Position numbers and translations under genes: made by a program | Assembly (NCBI GenBank): GCA_001642005.1 | Contig: LWCA01000123.1 | Location: forward strand, 1 to 49,888 | DNA: 49,888 nt | From: Intoshia linei | Taxonomy: Eukaryota; Orthonectida; Rhopaluridae | Direction: 5' to 3' | In this document: in pieces, positions 23,634 to 36,500 of the stretch | Layout of the letters: every line of letters begins with the position of its first letter | Position numbering within the stretch: the stretch's first letter is position 1 | The notes under the pieces: model-generated | What the model saw: the letters and a program-made list of their open reading frames with translations, nothing else | Database searches by the model: none | Told to the model about the DNA's origin: nothing

Positions 23634-24094
23634 ATGTCGAGTAATTAAAAACAATAATACAGTACTATAAAATTAGTTTAAATTACGATAGCCAACTTTT
23701 TGAATAAACATTGTTTAATCAAAACTTTAGGAGGAAATAGACGTGAAACTGACAGAAAACGAGCTGAAAAACGACACGAAGGCAACAAAAAAAAAACGGA
23801 GACATTGTCGCATGCCAAAAGAAAAGAATTGTAAGTTATAATATTATTATGAGAGTACAACATTTTTGTAACACTATCCAACTTGTACTAAACCATTTTA
23901 TGTAAAATTTAAATATAAAGATTTTCGTCATAAACTCAGTTCACAGAAAACTAATGACTCATGGCAGACCAAATGACTTTAAAAATATAAATTAAATTAG
24001 GGACGCTGCAATTATGAGAAAGAAAGTAGAAGAACATAAATTAAAAGATGCAGAAAATGAAAAAATGCAACAATGTAAAAGTGATACAAAATAA
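23634..24094 (+). CDS. SERF: SERF-family small basic protein (4F5/modifier of amyloid aggregation)
   Basis: Three exons (23634-23640, 23731-23830, 24001-24094) join in frame to 66 codons. The first exon contributes only MS and one base of the third codon, which is why a plain ORF search misses the gene. The protein begins MSRGNRRETDRKRAEKRHEG, matching the SERF N-terminal pattern M-x-R-G-N-Q-R-E, is then Lys-rich, and continues with LDAAIMRKKVEEHK, matching the family's RDAEIMRxKQK segment. SERF proteins are small, charged and largely disordered, bind nucleic acid and amyloid-prone clients, and can speed amyloid nucleation. The stop is TAA at 24092. The gene follows TyrRS by about 360 bp on the same strand and converges on SMN. 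Confidence 0.82.
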
Positions 24095-24626
24095 TTTATT
24101 TGTTCATATACATATTTTTACTATTAAACATTGTACCTTTAATCATTGTATCGAGCCTAAAAGGTGATTAAAATATTTTTACAATCAGATTCATATATTC
24201 CAAGCAGGCCCGTGGAGAGAGCCTACAATCATGAGTTGCCTATTTTTTTAATTTATTAATAGGTAATATTGGAAAATTTCCATAACCAATGTGATTTCCA
24301 ACGATTATTTTTAATTTTTAGAAATAAAAGATCGATTAAGCCAAATGTTGGTCCATGAAAAATTTTTATTAATTAACAATTTAAATGTAAGTCAATTTAT
24401 TACGATTTTTATTAAATTTTTTTTAAAGTTGCCCTGTAATTTTGCTTTAATCGTTCACGATAAATATTAAAATTAATTAGCAGTGCGTCGTGAAAAAAGT
24501 TTGGGAACCCTTAGATTAAGCAATGTATAGATATCCCATTTGTTATAGAGCTTATTAGTGACTGTCCACGGCCCTGTTTTCAAGTAATATTAGACTCAAC
24601 GATTTTTCAGTTATTCACCGTGATTA
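24095..24626. other. Intergenic region between SERF and SMN 3' ends
   Basis: It contains a fragment of the same small hAT-like repeat as 18174-18330 (about 24410-24515). A short open stretch after a TTTTTAG acceptor (24317-24387) could be an exon but has no partner exons. Confidence 0.4.
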
Positions 24627-26457
24627 TTACAATACATATGAACTATTTATAAAATCTACCTTCCAATAACCAGTTTTGTATCCACATAAATACCACGACA
24701 TAAGCATGCTTTTAAGGCCAGCTTTATCACAACAATTTTTGGGGATATCCAAAAAATCAATTGGAGGCATAGCCATATCTTTCTAAAGTTTAACTTTATG
24801 TAAAATTCATTGATAAAAACAAAAAATATAATATAAATTGATAAATCTACTATAAATTCTGAGTTTTTTTGGGTATTTTTCTATAATTAAAATTATTAAT
24901 GAATAATATTAAAAGTAGATAAAAACTTTTAAAGACACTAAATAACGTATGTAATCAATGACGAGTAAATTTATAATTCACTAGATGGACTGTTATACAC
25001 TTCGTACAAACAGGACCTAGCTCTGCCGAGGGCGAAGTTTTTTAATTCTTCCCAAAAACTACATTCAATAATAAAATCTTACTTAATGATGCTACTATTC
25101 ACTATTATCAATGCCTTAAAGGGGTGGTTCCCAAAGTTTTTTCACCACAAGCCGGTCATGTCACATCTTTTAATTTAAAGTGAATTAATCCACTACATTT
25201 TGTTTTATTTTTTTAATAAAATACAGTGTCGTTTCGAAAAAAAATGAAATCTAAAGTGCTTTTTTGACCATTAAGGCGTAACTTTGTCAGATTGATAATT
25301 ATTGAGTGAATTAACTTTCCAGTTATAATTTTTTTAAATTCTAGGACTATTTTCATTTTTTAAAAAAAGTAATCTGGTTTTAAACATGAAAATGCACTTT
25401 TTTGAGGTTACCATTTATGATAGTGATTATAATTTAACAAACTATACCATAATTTGTTTTATAAACTTTTAGAGCTTTTTTCATTATAAAAAGGGTACTT
25501 TGAGGGTTTAATTAAGAAAATGTACGTTTCTGACGCTGAGATTTACGACAATGTGATAATAATTTTAAAACACGTTCCAGAATTTATGTTTAATTCAATT
25601 TTTGGTTGATTTATTTTTAAAAAAAGGCAAATTGAGTTTTTGACCCTGAAGGACTCAAATTCTGAAACTGAAAAATAGATAATCATAATATAATCATCCC
25701 CAGAAAATACTGTATTAGAAATTGCGTTTTTTAAATTTTACGGTTGTTAATATTTTAAACATACGATAACACAGACATTCAATTTTGTACAAGGATACTT
25801 GTCATTTTTGCACAGTAAATTTAATCACTGATTTTTAACAAAAATATTTAGATTTATAAATATTTTTATTTTGTTACTAAGAACAAATCTTTGGGTGAGG
25901 TTTTTAGTTGGTTAATCAATGATTATACAAATGAATGTAAATTAACCTCTTTTTTGTTGTTTTCCTTTTCCTGATAAGTTTAAATTACACAATTAATTTA
26001 TTGTTAATAAATAAAAATCTTTACAATTACTTTTAAATTTGTAGGAATGATGGGTAGTAATTCAGTCATTTTTTTCTTTTCGCAATTTAAATAATATTCA
26101 TACTCTACGACACAGGTATCTTCATCGATAATAGACAAAATGGTACAATTATATCTCATACCATCCTCTTCATAAATTGCAGAAAATTTGTCGCCTATTG
26201 AGTGTTTCTAAATTAATTTTAATGCCAATTTCTTTATGCAAACATCTTAATTTAAAAAACACTGATGCACAATTTACATAATGTAATTCGCTTGCTTTTT
26301 TAGTAAAATGTAAACATAATTTAATTATAAATAACCAGTTTAGCAGAGCAGTTATCCATACTATCATTGAATTTATTTACAAGTTCGTCTTCACTGCTCT
26401 AAATTTATCTTTTATTTAAAGTTTTTTTAAATAATATACCTCGTTTATAGAATTCAT
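24627..26457 (-). CDS. SMN: Survival motor neuron protein, short form
   Basis: Five minus-strand exons join in frame to 145 codons: 26440-26457, 26336-26398, 26031-26207, 25947-25970, 24627-24782. The order is that of SMN: an N-terminal segment corresponding to the Gemin2-binding region (SSEDELVNKFNDSMDN), a Tudor domain (about residues 30-82) with GDKFSAIYEEDGMRYNCTIL and CVVEYEYYLNCE, then a C-terminal YG box, LKSMLMSWYLCGYKTGYW. SMN oligomerises through the YG box and, with Gemin2, assembles Sm rings on spliceosomal snRNAs. The human protein is 294 aa; here the proline-rich region and the long lysine-rich linker are nearly absent, replaced by EKENNKKE. The 5' junction of exon 3 is chosen by frame; an extra small exon within 26208-26335 cannot be excluded. 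A family A repeat fills the last intron. Confidence 0.85.
24980..25021. repeat. Short palindromic repeat, copy 2 of 3
   Basis: Hairpin-forming sequence related to 43979-44020 and 3736-3770, with the arms CTAG..GGACTG and CGTACAAACAG..CCTAG. It lies in an SMN intron. Confidence 0.45.
25195..25800 (+). repeat. Interspersed repeat family A, in SMN intron
   Basis: Contains the ordered family A phrases, from GACCATTAAGGCGTAACTTTG to the tail ATACGATAACACAGACA. It is in antisense orientation to SMN. Confidence 0.65.
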
Positions 26458-26559
26458 TTTAAAATTTAAAATTTTAAATTTAAATTAAATTAACGATAAT
26501 AAATTTAGCTAACAAAAGTAAATACAGATAAAAAATATATACATGTAATTGATAAATTA

Positions 26560-27110
26560 TCAGTACCAGACGACATTAATGATATAATGAATAGCCAAAT
26601 AAACCTTCATAGTTTCAAAATCAATCAAAAGCACTTGTCTTTTTACTATTTTCAATTTTAATCAAGAACAGTCACTAGACAATTATGATCTGGAACCTAA
26701 GAGCATTTCATCTTTTTTTATACCCTCCGATTATAACAAATATTGGAACAAGCGATATAAATAATTAAAGGCTAAACTAAACTAATTGTGATAATCACAA
26801 ATAATTTCGGAGACAACGAAATCTCTTAAAGTCAAAGCGAACATTTATCTAAATTTGCATTTGCAATTGTAGAGGCAATTTGTGCGTGATAGCACAATGT
26901 AGTAGCTAGCTAAGCACATGATAAATAACAATATAAAGCTTCTATAGTATACAATATTATAATGTATGATAATAGATCATACAATTTACAAGACTTTCGA
27001 TTACTTTCAGTCATGTTCCAGAAAATTCATGTAAATGAAAAATAAGAAATTGAATATGAAACAATAAAGTCTATCAACAAAAATGGTCCTATCACTAGAA
27101 ACTAAAACCA
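26560..27110 (+). pseudogene. Probable relic of TGS1 (trimethylguanosine synthase)
   Basis: An open stretch ends SDYNKYWNKRYK and then a stop (about 26755). The KYWxxRY motif is how the TGS1 methyltransferase domain begins. Downstream, in changing frames and with several stops, are degenerate echoes of later TGS1 segments in the right order: a piece resembling the glycine-rich SAM loop (about 26860), LAKH..NN at about 26910 resembling LARHNAEVYG, and EIEYE..K at about 27045 resembling the C-terminal VEIEQN motif. TGS1 hypermethylates snRNA caps and works with SMN, which lies next door. The match was made by eye, and only the KYW segment is strong. It could also be unrelated coding debris, or a live gene whose exons I have failed to join. 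Confidence 0.35.
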
Positions 27111-27352
27111 GTTTAATGCTGACCATTACGTTTCATATCCCTCAATTGTTAATGTATGGAAATTTTTTTATAACGTTTCATAATTTGTAGACAGAAGAAT
27201 GATACTTTTGTATTTTGATCAACTTTATTTGTTGAAATTAGGTAACTCTGTGATACATTCAGTTTATTTCATAACACATTGCTATAGATTTTAGTTTTAT
27301 TTGATTGAGTTTATATTTACGATTTATCGTTCTATTCTTTTACAAAATAAAA

Positions 27353-30300
27353 ATGGTCAACTTAACCGTACGTACTTTGAATGGACAAATACGACAATTT
27401 TGTATAAACGAAGATGTAAATTGAAATAATATGAGTCTAACCAAATTTTAGATTCAAATAAGTCGTTTTAAACAAATGATTGAAAATCAAATTGTAATTT
27501 TATTTTTAATTCATATTTACTGTGTAATGTAGAATATACCTTCTGACCAACAACGACTTTTGTATCAATGTACTACAATCGCAGACGATGAGTCTATATC
27601 TAATTATGATGGTAAAACTTTATACGTTGTCAGCAGACAACCTCCTGCGCGTACAGTGAATCGCAATGAAAATGAAGATATACATGTGTCTGTCAACGGA
27701 AATTCCAATGTTATATATCGATCTATGCCCATAACGAATCAACCAAATGCTCCAAGAATTGAACAAGTTATATCCAATTCTTTGAGACCGGGAATGACAG
27801 CATCCCGCATACATCTTGAATCTGCAGTAAAAAGTTTTTATATTTATATTTATACGATAATTAGAACGATCGCAACGTGCATGCATATGTGGTAATGAGT
27901 AGTCCACTTTCCATGAGTAGTCCAGTTCCCACCAGTTCTGAAACCACTCCAGCTACCAATACAACGGGTCAGACCCAGACTCAACGTCAACCTACAAATA
28001 ACTCTCAACCAACTAGAGTACCTCCACCCACAGCTATAACATCAGCAATACCACAAAATGTTATGTTTCCATTTGTGCAGAGAATAGATCGCCATGCTGA
28101 TATGAATCGATTTTTATCTAATAATACACTTGAACAAGCTTTAGCTGCTTTAGAGGTAATTATATTTTTTATTATAAACTCATTTACGTTAATTTATTAG
28201 CATCAATCTGCAGTTCAAGCAACAGGAATTAATTTGACGTGATTTTTAATTTTAATAGTATATCAGTAGCATAATAATGCATCATATCAATTTGTTTTGG
28301 GTCGATGACGATGGAAGATTAACTATATTCATTTCTTGTCGGTTGACTAACAATTCGTTATATTCTTTTTACTATATAGTGTTAAAATGGTTAAAATAGA
28401 TTGTCAAAACTTTGAATTTTGACTAATTTATGAAATTTTTAAAGCAGTTGTGTATAATCTTTTTTTTGGAAAGTGAAACCGTTGAGAAAAGTTGTTTTAT
28501 AATTTTGAATAAACACTTGATATGTTATACCGTGTAGATGATCTAGGGGCGATATGTGCATACAATCTTGAGGGCGGCTATTTTAATTTATTAATAAATA
28601 CTGTTGCAAAAATATATATTTTTGGGAAATTTCATTATGATCGATGAGATTTCTAACTTAATTTAAATTTTTAGAGGATAAACGATTAAACTATCTCGTA
28701 AAATCGTATTTTTAAAAAAAATATTGGAAAAAGGAGATTTTCCCTTTAGGGTTTGTAAAATTAGATTTTTTATTTTGAGGTTTAAATGGATTTTCCCGTA
28801 AGGGTTGATAAAATTGAATTTTTTATTTTAAGGTTTAAATAGATTTTTCTCAAGGTTTTGTAAAATTGTGTTTTTCAAAAAAATATTGCAATAAGGTATT
28901 TTCCCTTAAGGTTTGGTAAAATTGTATTTTTTATTTTTGAGTTTAAGTTGTATTTTTTGAAAAAATATCGATAAAAGTCAATTTTTCCTTGACTGTTTAA
29001 AATGGTATATTTATTAATGGTGGGATAAAAGTAGGATTTTTCAAATGATAATAGTGGTCGTTTAGGCTTTGGGATAATTTCCCAAAATCTAGAAACTATG
29101 TAATAAATAATTAAATAAACAAAAGTTAACAAATTTTTTTATATATTTTATTTGAATCTCACGGACCCCAGACATATAGTTTTTGGACCCTAAGGGTTCA
29201 ATGGTTCTTGAAGTTCAAGAACAATCTGTAACGACTAGTATATACGTTCTATTTTAAAAAAAAATATATGGGTCTATTATTTCCTCTGATTCTGGACTAC
29301 TTCTGCCTTCAAGTATGTATGTAAGTCTGTATATGTCAATGTGGTTGGTGAAGATATTTTGAAATTTTTCCCGTTATTTTAGTATTCTACCACTAAAAAA
29401 ATGTATATTCTTGCAGTAACGCAGAAAAAGTTTATTAACCCATTATCTATGTAATATCTAAAAATATTTTGTAAAAGTTTGCTATTTTTATCTTAAAAAT
29501 GTTTTTAATTTTTATATATTAATTTGAAGTATAACCGAAAATGTATTTTTTCTTTTTAAAATAAACAATATTGATATTCTTCTGTGAAAGTTACGGGTGT
29601 CATGATATATCATATATGCTATTTTTTAATTTCACAAATCGGTAAAAATAAATAACTTAAGCTCTTAATGCCGCTACAATAAAAAATTGATTTCTGTTAA
29701 AACCATTTATAATACATTAATATAATCCAGGGTGTTCACAATAAGGTCCACTGAAGATTATTCATGATGAATTTTCGCTCGAAAAACAAGGTTAAGAGGC
29801 CAGGTTTAATGAATATATTTAATTTTATCGAGTTGATCTGATTTACGATTTTATATTATATAAGTGGCCCGGGTCCGATTAAAATGGTCACCCTATATAC
29901 AAGTTGATAAAAATGGTGCCTTGATGTATCCATTGTTTTTTTCAGCGCTTCTTTGCTGGAGTAAAAAAAATCCTACTATTTTTTTAACATCAACTATTAA
30001 TTTAGCATATTAATCTAGTCATATGATTCTGGCCTCTCTACGCGGCCCTGAACTCTACCAGATTTTTCTAATTCAAAAATTAACGCAATTGATATGTTGT
30101 TAAATGTTGCTGGCTCACAATGAGAAACCAATATTGTTGTATTTACATTTTAGACAACATATTCGACATTACAATTTATTATTACAACGATTAGAAAGAT
30201 TCGTTCGAATTTTACGATCCTTTGTAATTCATAATTATAAATATTTATTACACATTAGAGATTGTTTCATAATGATGGAAGTTATATAAAGTAGCTGTAA

Positions 30301-33202
30301 TACAGTTGTCCCGATTCAAATAGTGTACGGACCCCAATTTAAAAATATTTATATTTTTGAACCCCAAGGGAAACATAAAATATAAAACATTTATAAAAAA
30401 GTGGAAGGTTTTTTTTGAACACCATTTAGTAAAATCATGTTATTGAAAAATATCAGTAAAAGTGTATTTTTACATGAGGGTTTGAAGTGGTATTTTTTTA
30501 TTAAATTTTATTAATGATGGATAAAAGTCGTCTAGGTTTAGGGATAAATTCCCAACATCTGGCAACTATGTAATAAATATTAAAAATTCTTACGGGCCGC
30601 AAGGGATAAAGGGACCCCAATCAGTAAACACTACTGTAATATAACTTACATCAATTGTAGTCTAATATATAATATAAGTAACCAATGCTTGTCGCTTTCT
30701 CTATTGAAATTTTTGGTAAATTAATAAAGTAATACATTTTAAAATTAAACCAAAGACAACTTAATGATATTGAAATATTTTTTATGAAACTTATCTTAAC
30801 GAACCAAAATATGAAAATAACAAATATTATTAATATTTTTTAATTTTTCTCACCATCTACCCTGGTAAATTTTAAAGTTAAGCTAAACCATTATGAATCA
30901 ACTTTAATTCGAAAAAAATTTAATAACGTTGACTAGATTATGTTTGATATTATATTTTTAGTCCACACTTTCAATCACCATAAGAAGCTTCTATAATCTT
31001 ATAACTGTATTTGATGCTTTAAACGAGGCAATGCCGCTTGCCGTTGAAATAATGGAAAGGTCTAATATTAGAACTCCACCTACTAGTAAGTCTTATTGTA
31101 TATTATTTTAATTTGCCAAAATTTGATGACCATGGAAATTTCCATTAAGCACTAACCAAAAGTTTTTTAATAATTTTCATTTCATGTAGTTGAGGATCAA
31201 GACATTTAAAACATGTCTAATATGTTAATTACCTAAGATTAATAAAAAATTGCGTTAAATCTATCTTTTTCAATTCTTAAAAATTAGTTGCTGATTAAAT
31301 TAGTACAGTATAATGGTTGGAATAATTTAATTTGTTAACTTTTAAATTAGCTGTTGAAAATGGACCTCAGAGATCAGCACACAGAGAAAGATTTGAAAGA
31401 TCTGGCAATGGGATAAACCAAGGCATGAGAAGCAGCAACCCACGAATATTTAGAAACTTGCCACAAACGTTTAGAGGCGGTTTTAGACCCACTAATAGAA
31501 ATATGATTCAGTATCCTCAAGTATCTATAGCTCATATGGACCAACCAATTTACAACACCACCATAAATATTTCTAGCGATTTGGTAAACAACCAAACATC
31601 TCAAACACCAACTACAAATCCTCAAAATGACAATAATAGTTCAAACCAGGCATTGTCTGGGATTATTTCATCAATTTTAGATCGTGTAATATCGTCACGA
31701 ACTGAAACCACTAGAAATGTAAATAATAACAATGAAAACAATAACATTAACCAAAATGATAATGTGAATTCACAGGTTTCAAGTAGTTTTACATCTAATC
31801 GTCAGCCCGGCGACACCGAAAGGGAAATTGGTTCAAATTTGCAGTCTACAACGACACCTACAGTGTCTAGATCCCAGAATACCCTTTTAAGGGTTTTAAG
31901 AGATAACAAATCTGAAGATGAATCTTCTTCTAACCAAACAAATGGAGACTCTAGGACCGACGGAGAAAGAATAGAATCTTTGACAGCTAGGCTAAATTCG
32001 TTTCAACCGGGTCCCGGCGAAGAACAAATATTTGGAATTCTAAACATGTTTTTAAATGAAACGCAGGAATACGCAACCAAATTGCTTTCTGATGCTTTTT
32101 CTGCTTTGGGTATAGCCACAAATTCTAGCAATGGAGAAACCTTCAAATCTTTTATTGACATAATTATTTCTAAAGTAACAGCGCGGGATTTAATAGCAAT
32201 CCAAACCGATAGTAGTGCTATTCCAAATGGTTTTATTATGAGCCTTCGAAATTTTGTTTTGAGTATAGATGTTCAGGATTCGGGACCATTTATTTTAAAT
32301 GGAGTAGTTTCTCCTGACAACATCCGATTATACGTGGAATCCATTCTCTTCGGAGCTTCGTATTATTCTTACTACGATAAACAAAAAATCGCAACCAAAG
32401 ATAACATTGACCTTATGCACAGTCTTTTAAATTGTGATGTATCAAACATAAGTAATCTGGTTAATTTCTTGTGTTGCAATAGTATTGGTAAGTATTATTA
32501 ATAGAATTGATAAAATCAATTTTAGATGATTCGCGAAAATGTAAGGAACAGTTTTTAGAACTAGCCAACGAGTTTATAGCTCAACACTTTGCCATAATTG
32601 TGTATTCATTAGTTTCTTTGGATGATGATATTCTCAACAATGTTATAATTCACATTTTGGTAATTTTGTATTTTAGTCGTCCTAACTTTTATTAATGAAA
32701 ATAGGAGCAACTATTTAATTTTTCTGATGATGTACGTTCATTTGTTTGTGGATTTTTGATTACATGGGTCAAAAAAATTTCTAGTGTTTACCGAGAAACA
32801 ATATCCAGCAAATTTATATACACTCACAAAACCAAAAAAGAAACACCAAATGAATCTTCCAATATTGAAATTAAACCGATTAACGTGAAGGTTTGTTCCT
32901 TTTAAATTTACATTAATAATTTTAATTTATTATAGAATGATGTTATCGAAAACAAAATAATTTTAGACACTATTCAAAATGAATCGCTAGAAAAGTTTCC
33001 TATCCCTAATTTAGAATTGGGTCAAAATGTTTGTCTTAGTGTCTATCAATTTAATTGAATTTAGAATATTATCAACATTATTAAAAAAGATAAATCCATG
33101 TATGAAAACTCTTCAAACGGTAACATTAAAAGAGACAACTCGGATGATTTACCCAGCGTTTACATAGATGGAAATATGTCTAAAAAGCGCAAATTTAATT
33201 AA
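27353..33202 (+). CDS. BAG6: BAG6/Scythe-like ubiquitin-like-domain protein
   Basis: Twelve exons join in frame to 869 codons: 27353-27415, 27452-27493, 27533-27826, 27865-28155, 28201-28238, 30154-30223, 30962-31085, 31351-32487, 32526-32659, 32705-32890, 32936-33028, 33065-33202. The N-terminus is a ubiquitin-like domain (MVNLTVRTLNGQIRQF, IPSDQQRLLYQ, YDGKTLYVV) followed by PP, as in BAG6. Next come a low-complexity Ser/Thr/Pro/Gln region, a helical segment (QHIRHYNLLLQRLERFVRIL), a long Asn/Ser-rich region, and a conserved-looking helical domain in the second half of exon 8. The C-terminus has a basic SKKRKF motif that could be a nuclear signal. BAG6 holds exposed hydrophobic segments of tail-anchored and mislocalised proteins and links them to Hsp70 and the proteasome. 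I do not clearly see a canonical BAG domain. Human BAG6 is about 1130 aa. Confidence 0.85.
28670..29215 (+). repeat. hAT-like repeat family B in BAG6 intron 5
   Basis: Repeated short units (TTTTCCCTTAAGG, GGTAAAATTG) and the 3' phrase TTTGAATCTCACGGACCCC match the copy at 36699-37267. No intact ends were found. Confidence 0.6.
30303..30636 (+). mobile_element. hAT-like repeat family B in BAG6 intron 6
   Basis: Starts CAGTTGTCCCGATTCAAATA and ends AAACACTACTG, with an interior similar to the other family B copies. The target duplication is unclear. Confidence 0.6.
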
Positions 33203-33239
33203 ACTTTTTAATTTCAAATCTATGCCGAATACTTAATAT

Positions 33240-33490
33240 CAGAGATCGGTAACCTTGTCCATCTCATGGACCACTTTTTTATATCAATAAATTGTACAGG
33301 CTCCGTTTTTTAAAATTTACACATGATAAATTTTAATTTTAACTAAACAAAAACGGTTCTAGTCTATTCAACAAAATAAAATCCAGGGCGAACTGAAAAT
33401 TCAGTATTAAAGTGATTACAATGAGCCAATTATATTTTAAAATAAATAATTTACATATTTACTCAAAGGGCCACTGGTTGCCGACCCATG
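33240..33490 (+). mobile_element. hAT-like MITE family D between BAG6 and FPGS 3' ends
   Basis: Ends CAGAGATCGGTAACC and GGTTGCCGACCCATG are imperfect inverted repeats. The interior matches the copy at about 44338-44600 (shared phrases CACACATGATAA, GCGGTTCTAGT and TTTACATATTTACTCAAA). Confidence 0.65.
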
Positions 33491-33542
33491 CATTGTATTA
33501 ACATGTAAATATATTGAATTTTAATGTACATTTATTCAAAAA

Positions 33543-36500
33543 TTATATATATGACAAAAAGGCACCCGTCAATTTAATGCTACCAGTTATTAGAACATCA
33601 ATTTTTGATATTTTCTTGATTAGGTTAATTGTTTTCATTAAATTGTGAATAGAATTAAAATAAATAAAATTTGGTCCTGTTTTTGTTTGTATGTGATTTA
33701 TACCAATACAAGTTCCATAATTGGCAGTGTCGTGTGTGTAATGGTTTCTACCTATCGGTGCAACAATGAATTTATAATCAAAGTCAATTTTCTAAATGTT
33801 AAAATAAATTAAGATTTTTTCAATGATTGGTTATAAATACATTTTATTAAGGCTCGATCTGTGTGTCAAAACCATACCAGTAAGAGTACATTTATTTGAA
33901 CATATTACAGGGCCCCAATCTTTAAATTTTAATAAGTTTAGATAACTGGTTCAAAACTATGTCTGGTCAGTATGATTCAAAAAAATACCATTTCAAACCT
34001 TGAAGGAAAATCTACTTTTATCGATATTTTTTTTAAAAATCCAATTTTACCAACCCTTAAAGGAAAATCCTTTTTTCCAATATTTTTTTGAAAATTGATT
34101 TTACTAAATCTTATGAGAAAAACCTTTAATTTTTTCATAAATGTTTTATATTTCATGTTTCCTTTGGGGCCCAAAAAAATCAATATTTTAAAATGGGGTC
34201 CCTACATTATTCGAATCGGGAACCACTGGTTTAGAATATATTGATAAAGTCAATAAAAAAAAAATTATTAACAAAGTTTGATAGATATTGAGTTAACAAT
34301 TATAAATGTACCTGCAAATTTTTTAACAAATTTGACGGATTTCTATTTCCGGTCAGATAAAATACCAAAATTTTACATTTTGAGGTGGAATTTGATAGGA
34401 ACCAATTTTGAACGTACTGAAAGTTATAAATATAAATTTTATTAAGTGAAAATTACATTTAAACTAAGTGACGTATGAGCGCCGTCAATGTAAAAAACTA
34501 CATTTTTTCGTCTCAAAATTTGAAAGCGTGCGTCAATGTCTATATTTTCAAGGACTAAATTTAAATTAGAATAAGATATTAATCAAGTTAACCAAATTGA
34601 GAATTCGTTTTGGTTAGAATTTGGCAAATCAACTACAAAGTATTTAAAATTTTACGGTAACATTTAACATACATGGACTGATAGTACAGCGTTTCCCAGA
34701 GCTCTGAGGGTCCGGTCAAAATTCGACATTTTATCATGTTATGATTTCCGAATAATATCTTTATGAAAGGATCGCATGTTTTAAATTAAGGGAACCGCCG
34801 TAAATCATGTTAATTTACTTGAGCATGAGAAAAATTGATAATTTTCACAAGCGAATCTACATTTGGGTGTTTTTTCAGCATTTCTTGAATGTGACTTTTA
34901 GTAACAAAATATACTTGCGACTATATAAAAAAAAATATTTGTTACCGTCAATTTAAAGTTTCAATATTGTTGACATTTAAAACGAAAACGGGTTTTCATA
35001 TTTGTGAAACGGTAACGTTTCCTTCAGTGTAGATTACACATTTTCCTTGGGTTTGGTTACAATTGATATTTTTTAATTAGTAAAATTAAACAATTTTCTA
35101 TAGATTTAATAAATAAGACTAATATTTCTCAGCTGTTCAAATTAACCAAAACTCCAAACGAACGGATTTATTCATATTAAATTTAAAAAAAAAGTACGTT
35201 TAATTTGTTGGCAACAGTTTTTATTTGGTTCAGTGATATACTTGATTGTCCATAACCAATTACTGTAGGTACACTAGGCTAAAAACTTGACATGTATATT
35301 TTATACTGTATATGTATTAAATGTACTCTTAAAATGCCTAATTTTTGATTAGTGATTGATTTCAAATCTCCACCTAAAATTTCTGTATGGTCATAATCGA
35401 GGTTAGTTATTCCACAAACTTGTTTATTTCTAAATTTTTTAATGTAATGATTAATAAATAATTCATTAGATAGATAAACATGTAAAGTAACTTCTTACGG
35501 ACAGCAGAACCGTGGAGAGCCAGATGAAAAATTAAAATAGAAAAATTTTAATTTTTGGAGTAATTCGTTTTTACCATATCTTTAAAAATGTTTTAATGTT
35601 ATTTTTGGATCAAATTTTAAAAAAGGTTTTTTTGGGATAATTTTATTTTCTCAAATTTAAAATGCATTTTAGTTTAACTTTATTAGAGGTTTTTGTGAAA
35701 TGATTCCTTTTCATTAACTTAAAAATAGATTAAATATTTTAGGCTCATTTGTTTAGAAAAATTTAATTAGTATTTTCAGAGTAATTCGTATTCGCAAACT
35801 TTAAAAAGTGTTTTTTCCTTTTTATCAATTTTAAAATGGGTTTAAAATGCAGTAATTGCTTTATAAAACTTTAAATTTGGTAATATTTCAATAAATTTTT
35901 AGTCAAACTTTAAATCGATAGTTTGTGGTAATTTTTTTTTATCAAACTTTTAAAACATTGATTTTAGTGTTGTTTTTTTATGTAAAATTAAAAATGGTTA
36001 TTTTGGAAAATTCTTTTAATCAATTTTAATTTCAGTGGTTTTTATAGAAATTTTTTTTTACCATATTTTGAAGGGTGTTTTAGGTAAATTTTTATATCAT
36101 ATTGATAATGAAAATATTTCTTTTTATTTAAATTTAAAGCAATTTAAGCGTCATTAAAAATTATTACCATAAAACACCTTAAAGTCACAGTAAAGTTACC
36201 ATCTCATTTTAAAATCTACATATAGAAATTTGCATTAAAATCTTACGTAGGAACATTAGTCGAATCAAATTTTCCTCCAATACCTTATTAAAATATATAA
36301 TTTCAAAAAAACTACATACCAACTTCCAATATCGAATAATCAATATTTTCTGTACAATTAATATAAAGAGCCATTAACGTAAGAAATTCAAAATAGGAAG
36401 GCATTTTTTCAGAATCTGTCTAAATTAGTGACCATTAAGTTTAAATTCATTTTATGACCATTACGATCAAAATTTCGAAAAATTGAAATTTTCAAAATTA

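Noticed and set aside
24317-24387. Possible exon IKDRLSQMLVHEKF on the plus strand between SERF and SMN
   Set aside because: Splice-like ends exist, but no partner exon, start or stop could be linked to it and no family is recognised.
28875-29132. 85-codon minus-strand open frame
   Set aside because: It lies wholly within a family B repeat in a BAG6 intron.
33977-34183. Minus-strand open frame rich in Lys, Phe and Ile
   Set aside because: It is translation of a hAT-like repeat (family B) that lies in an FPGS intron.
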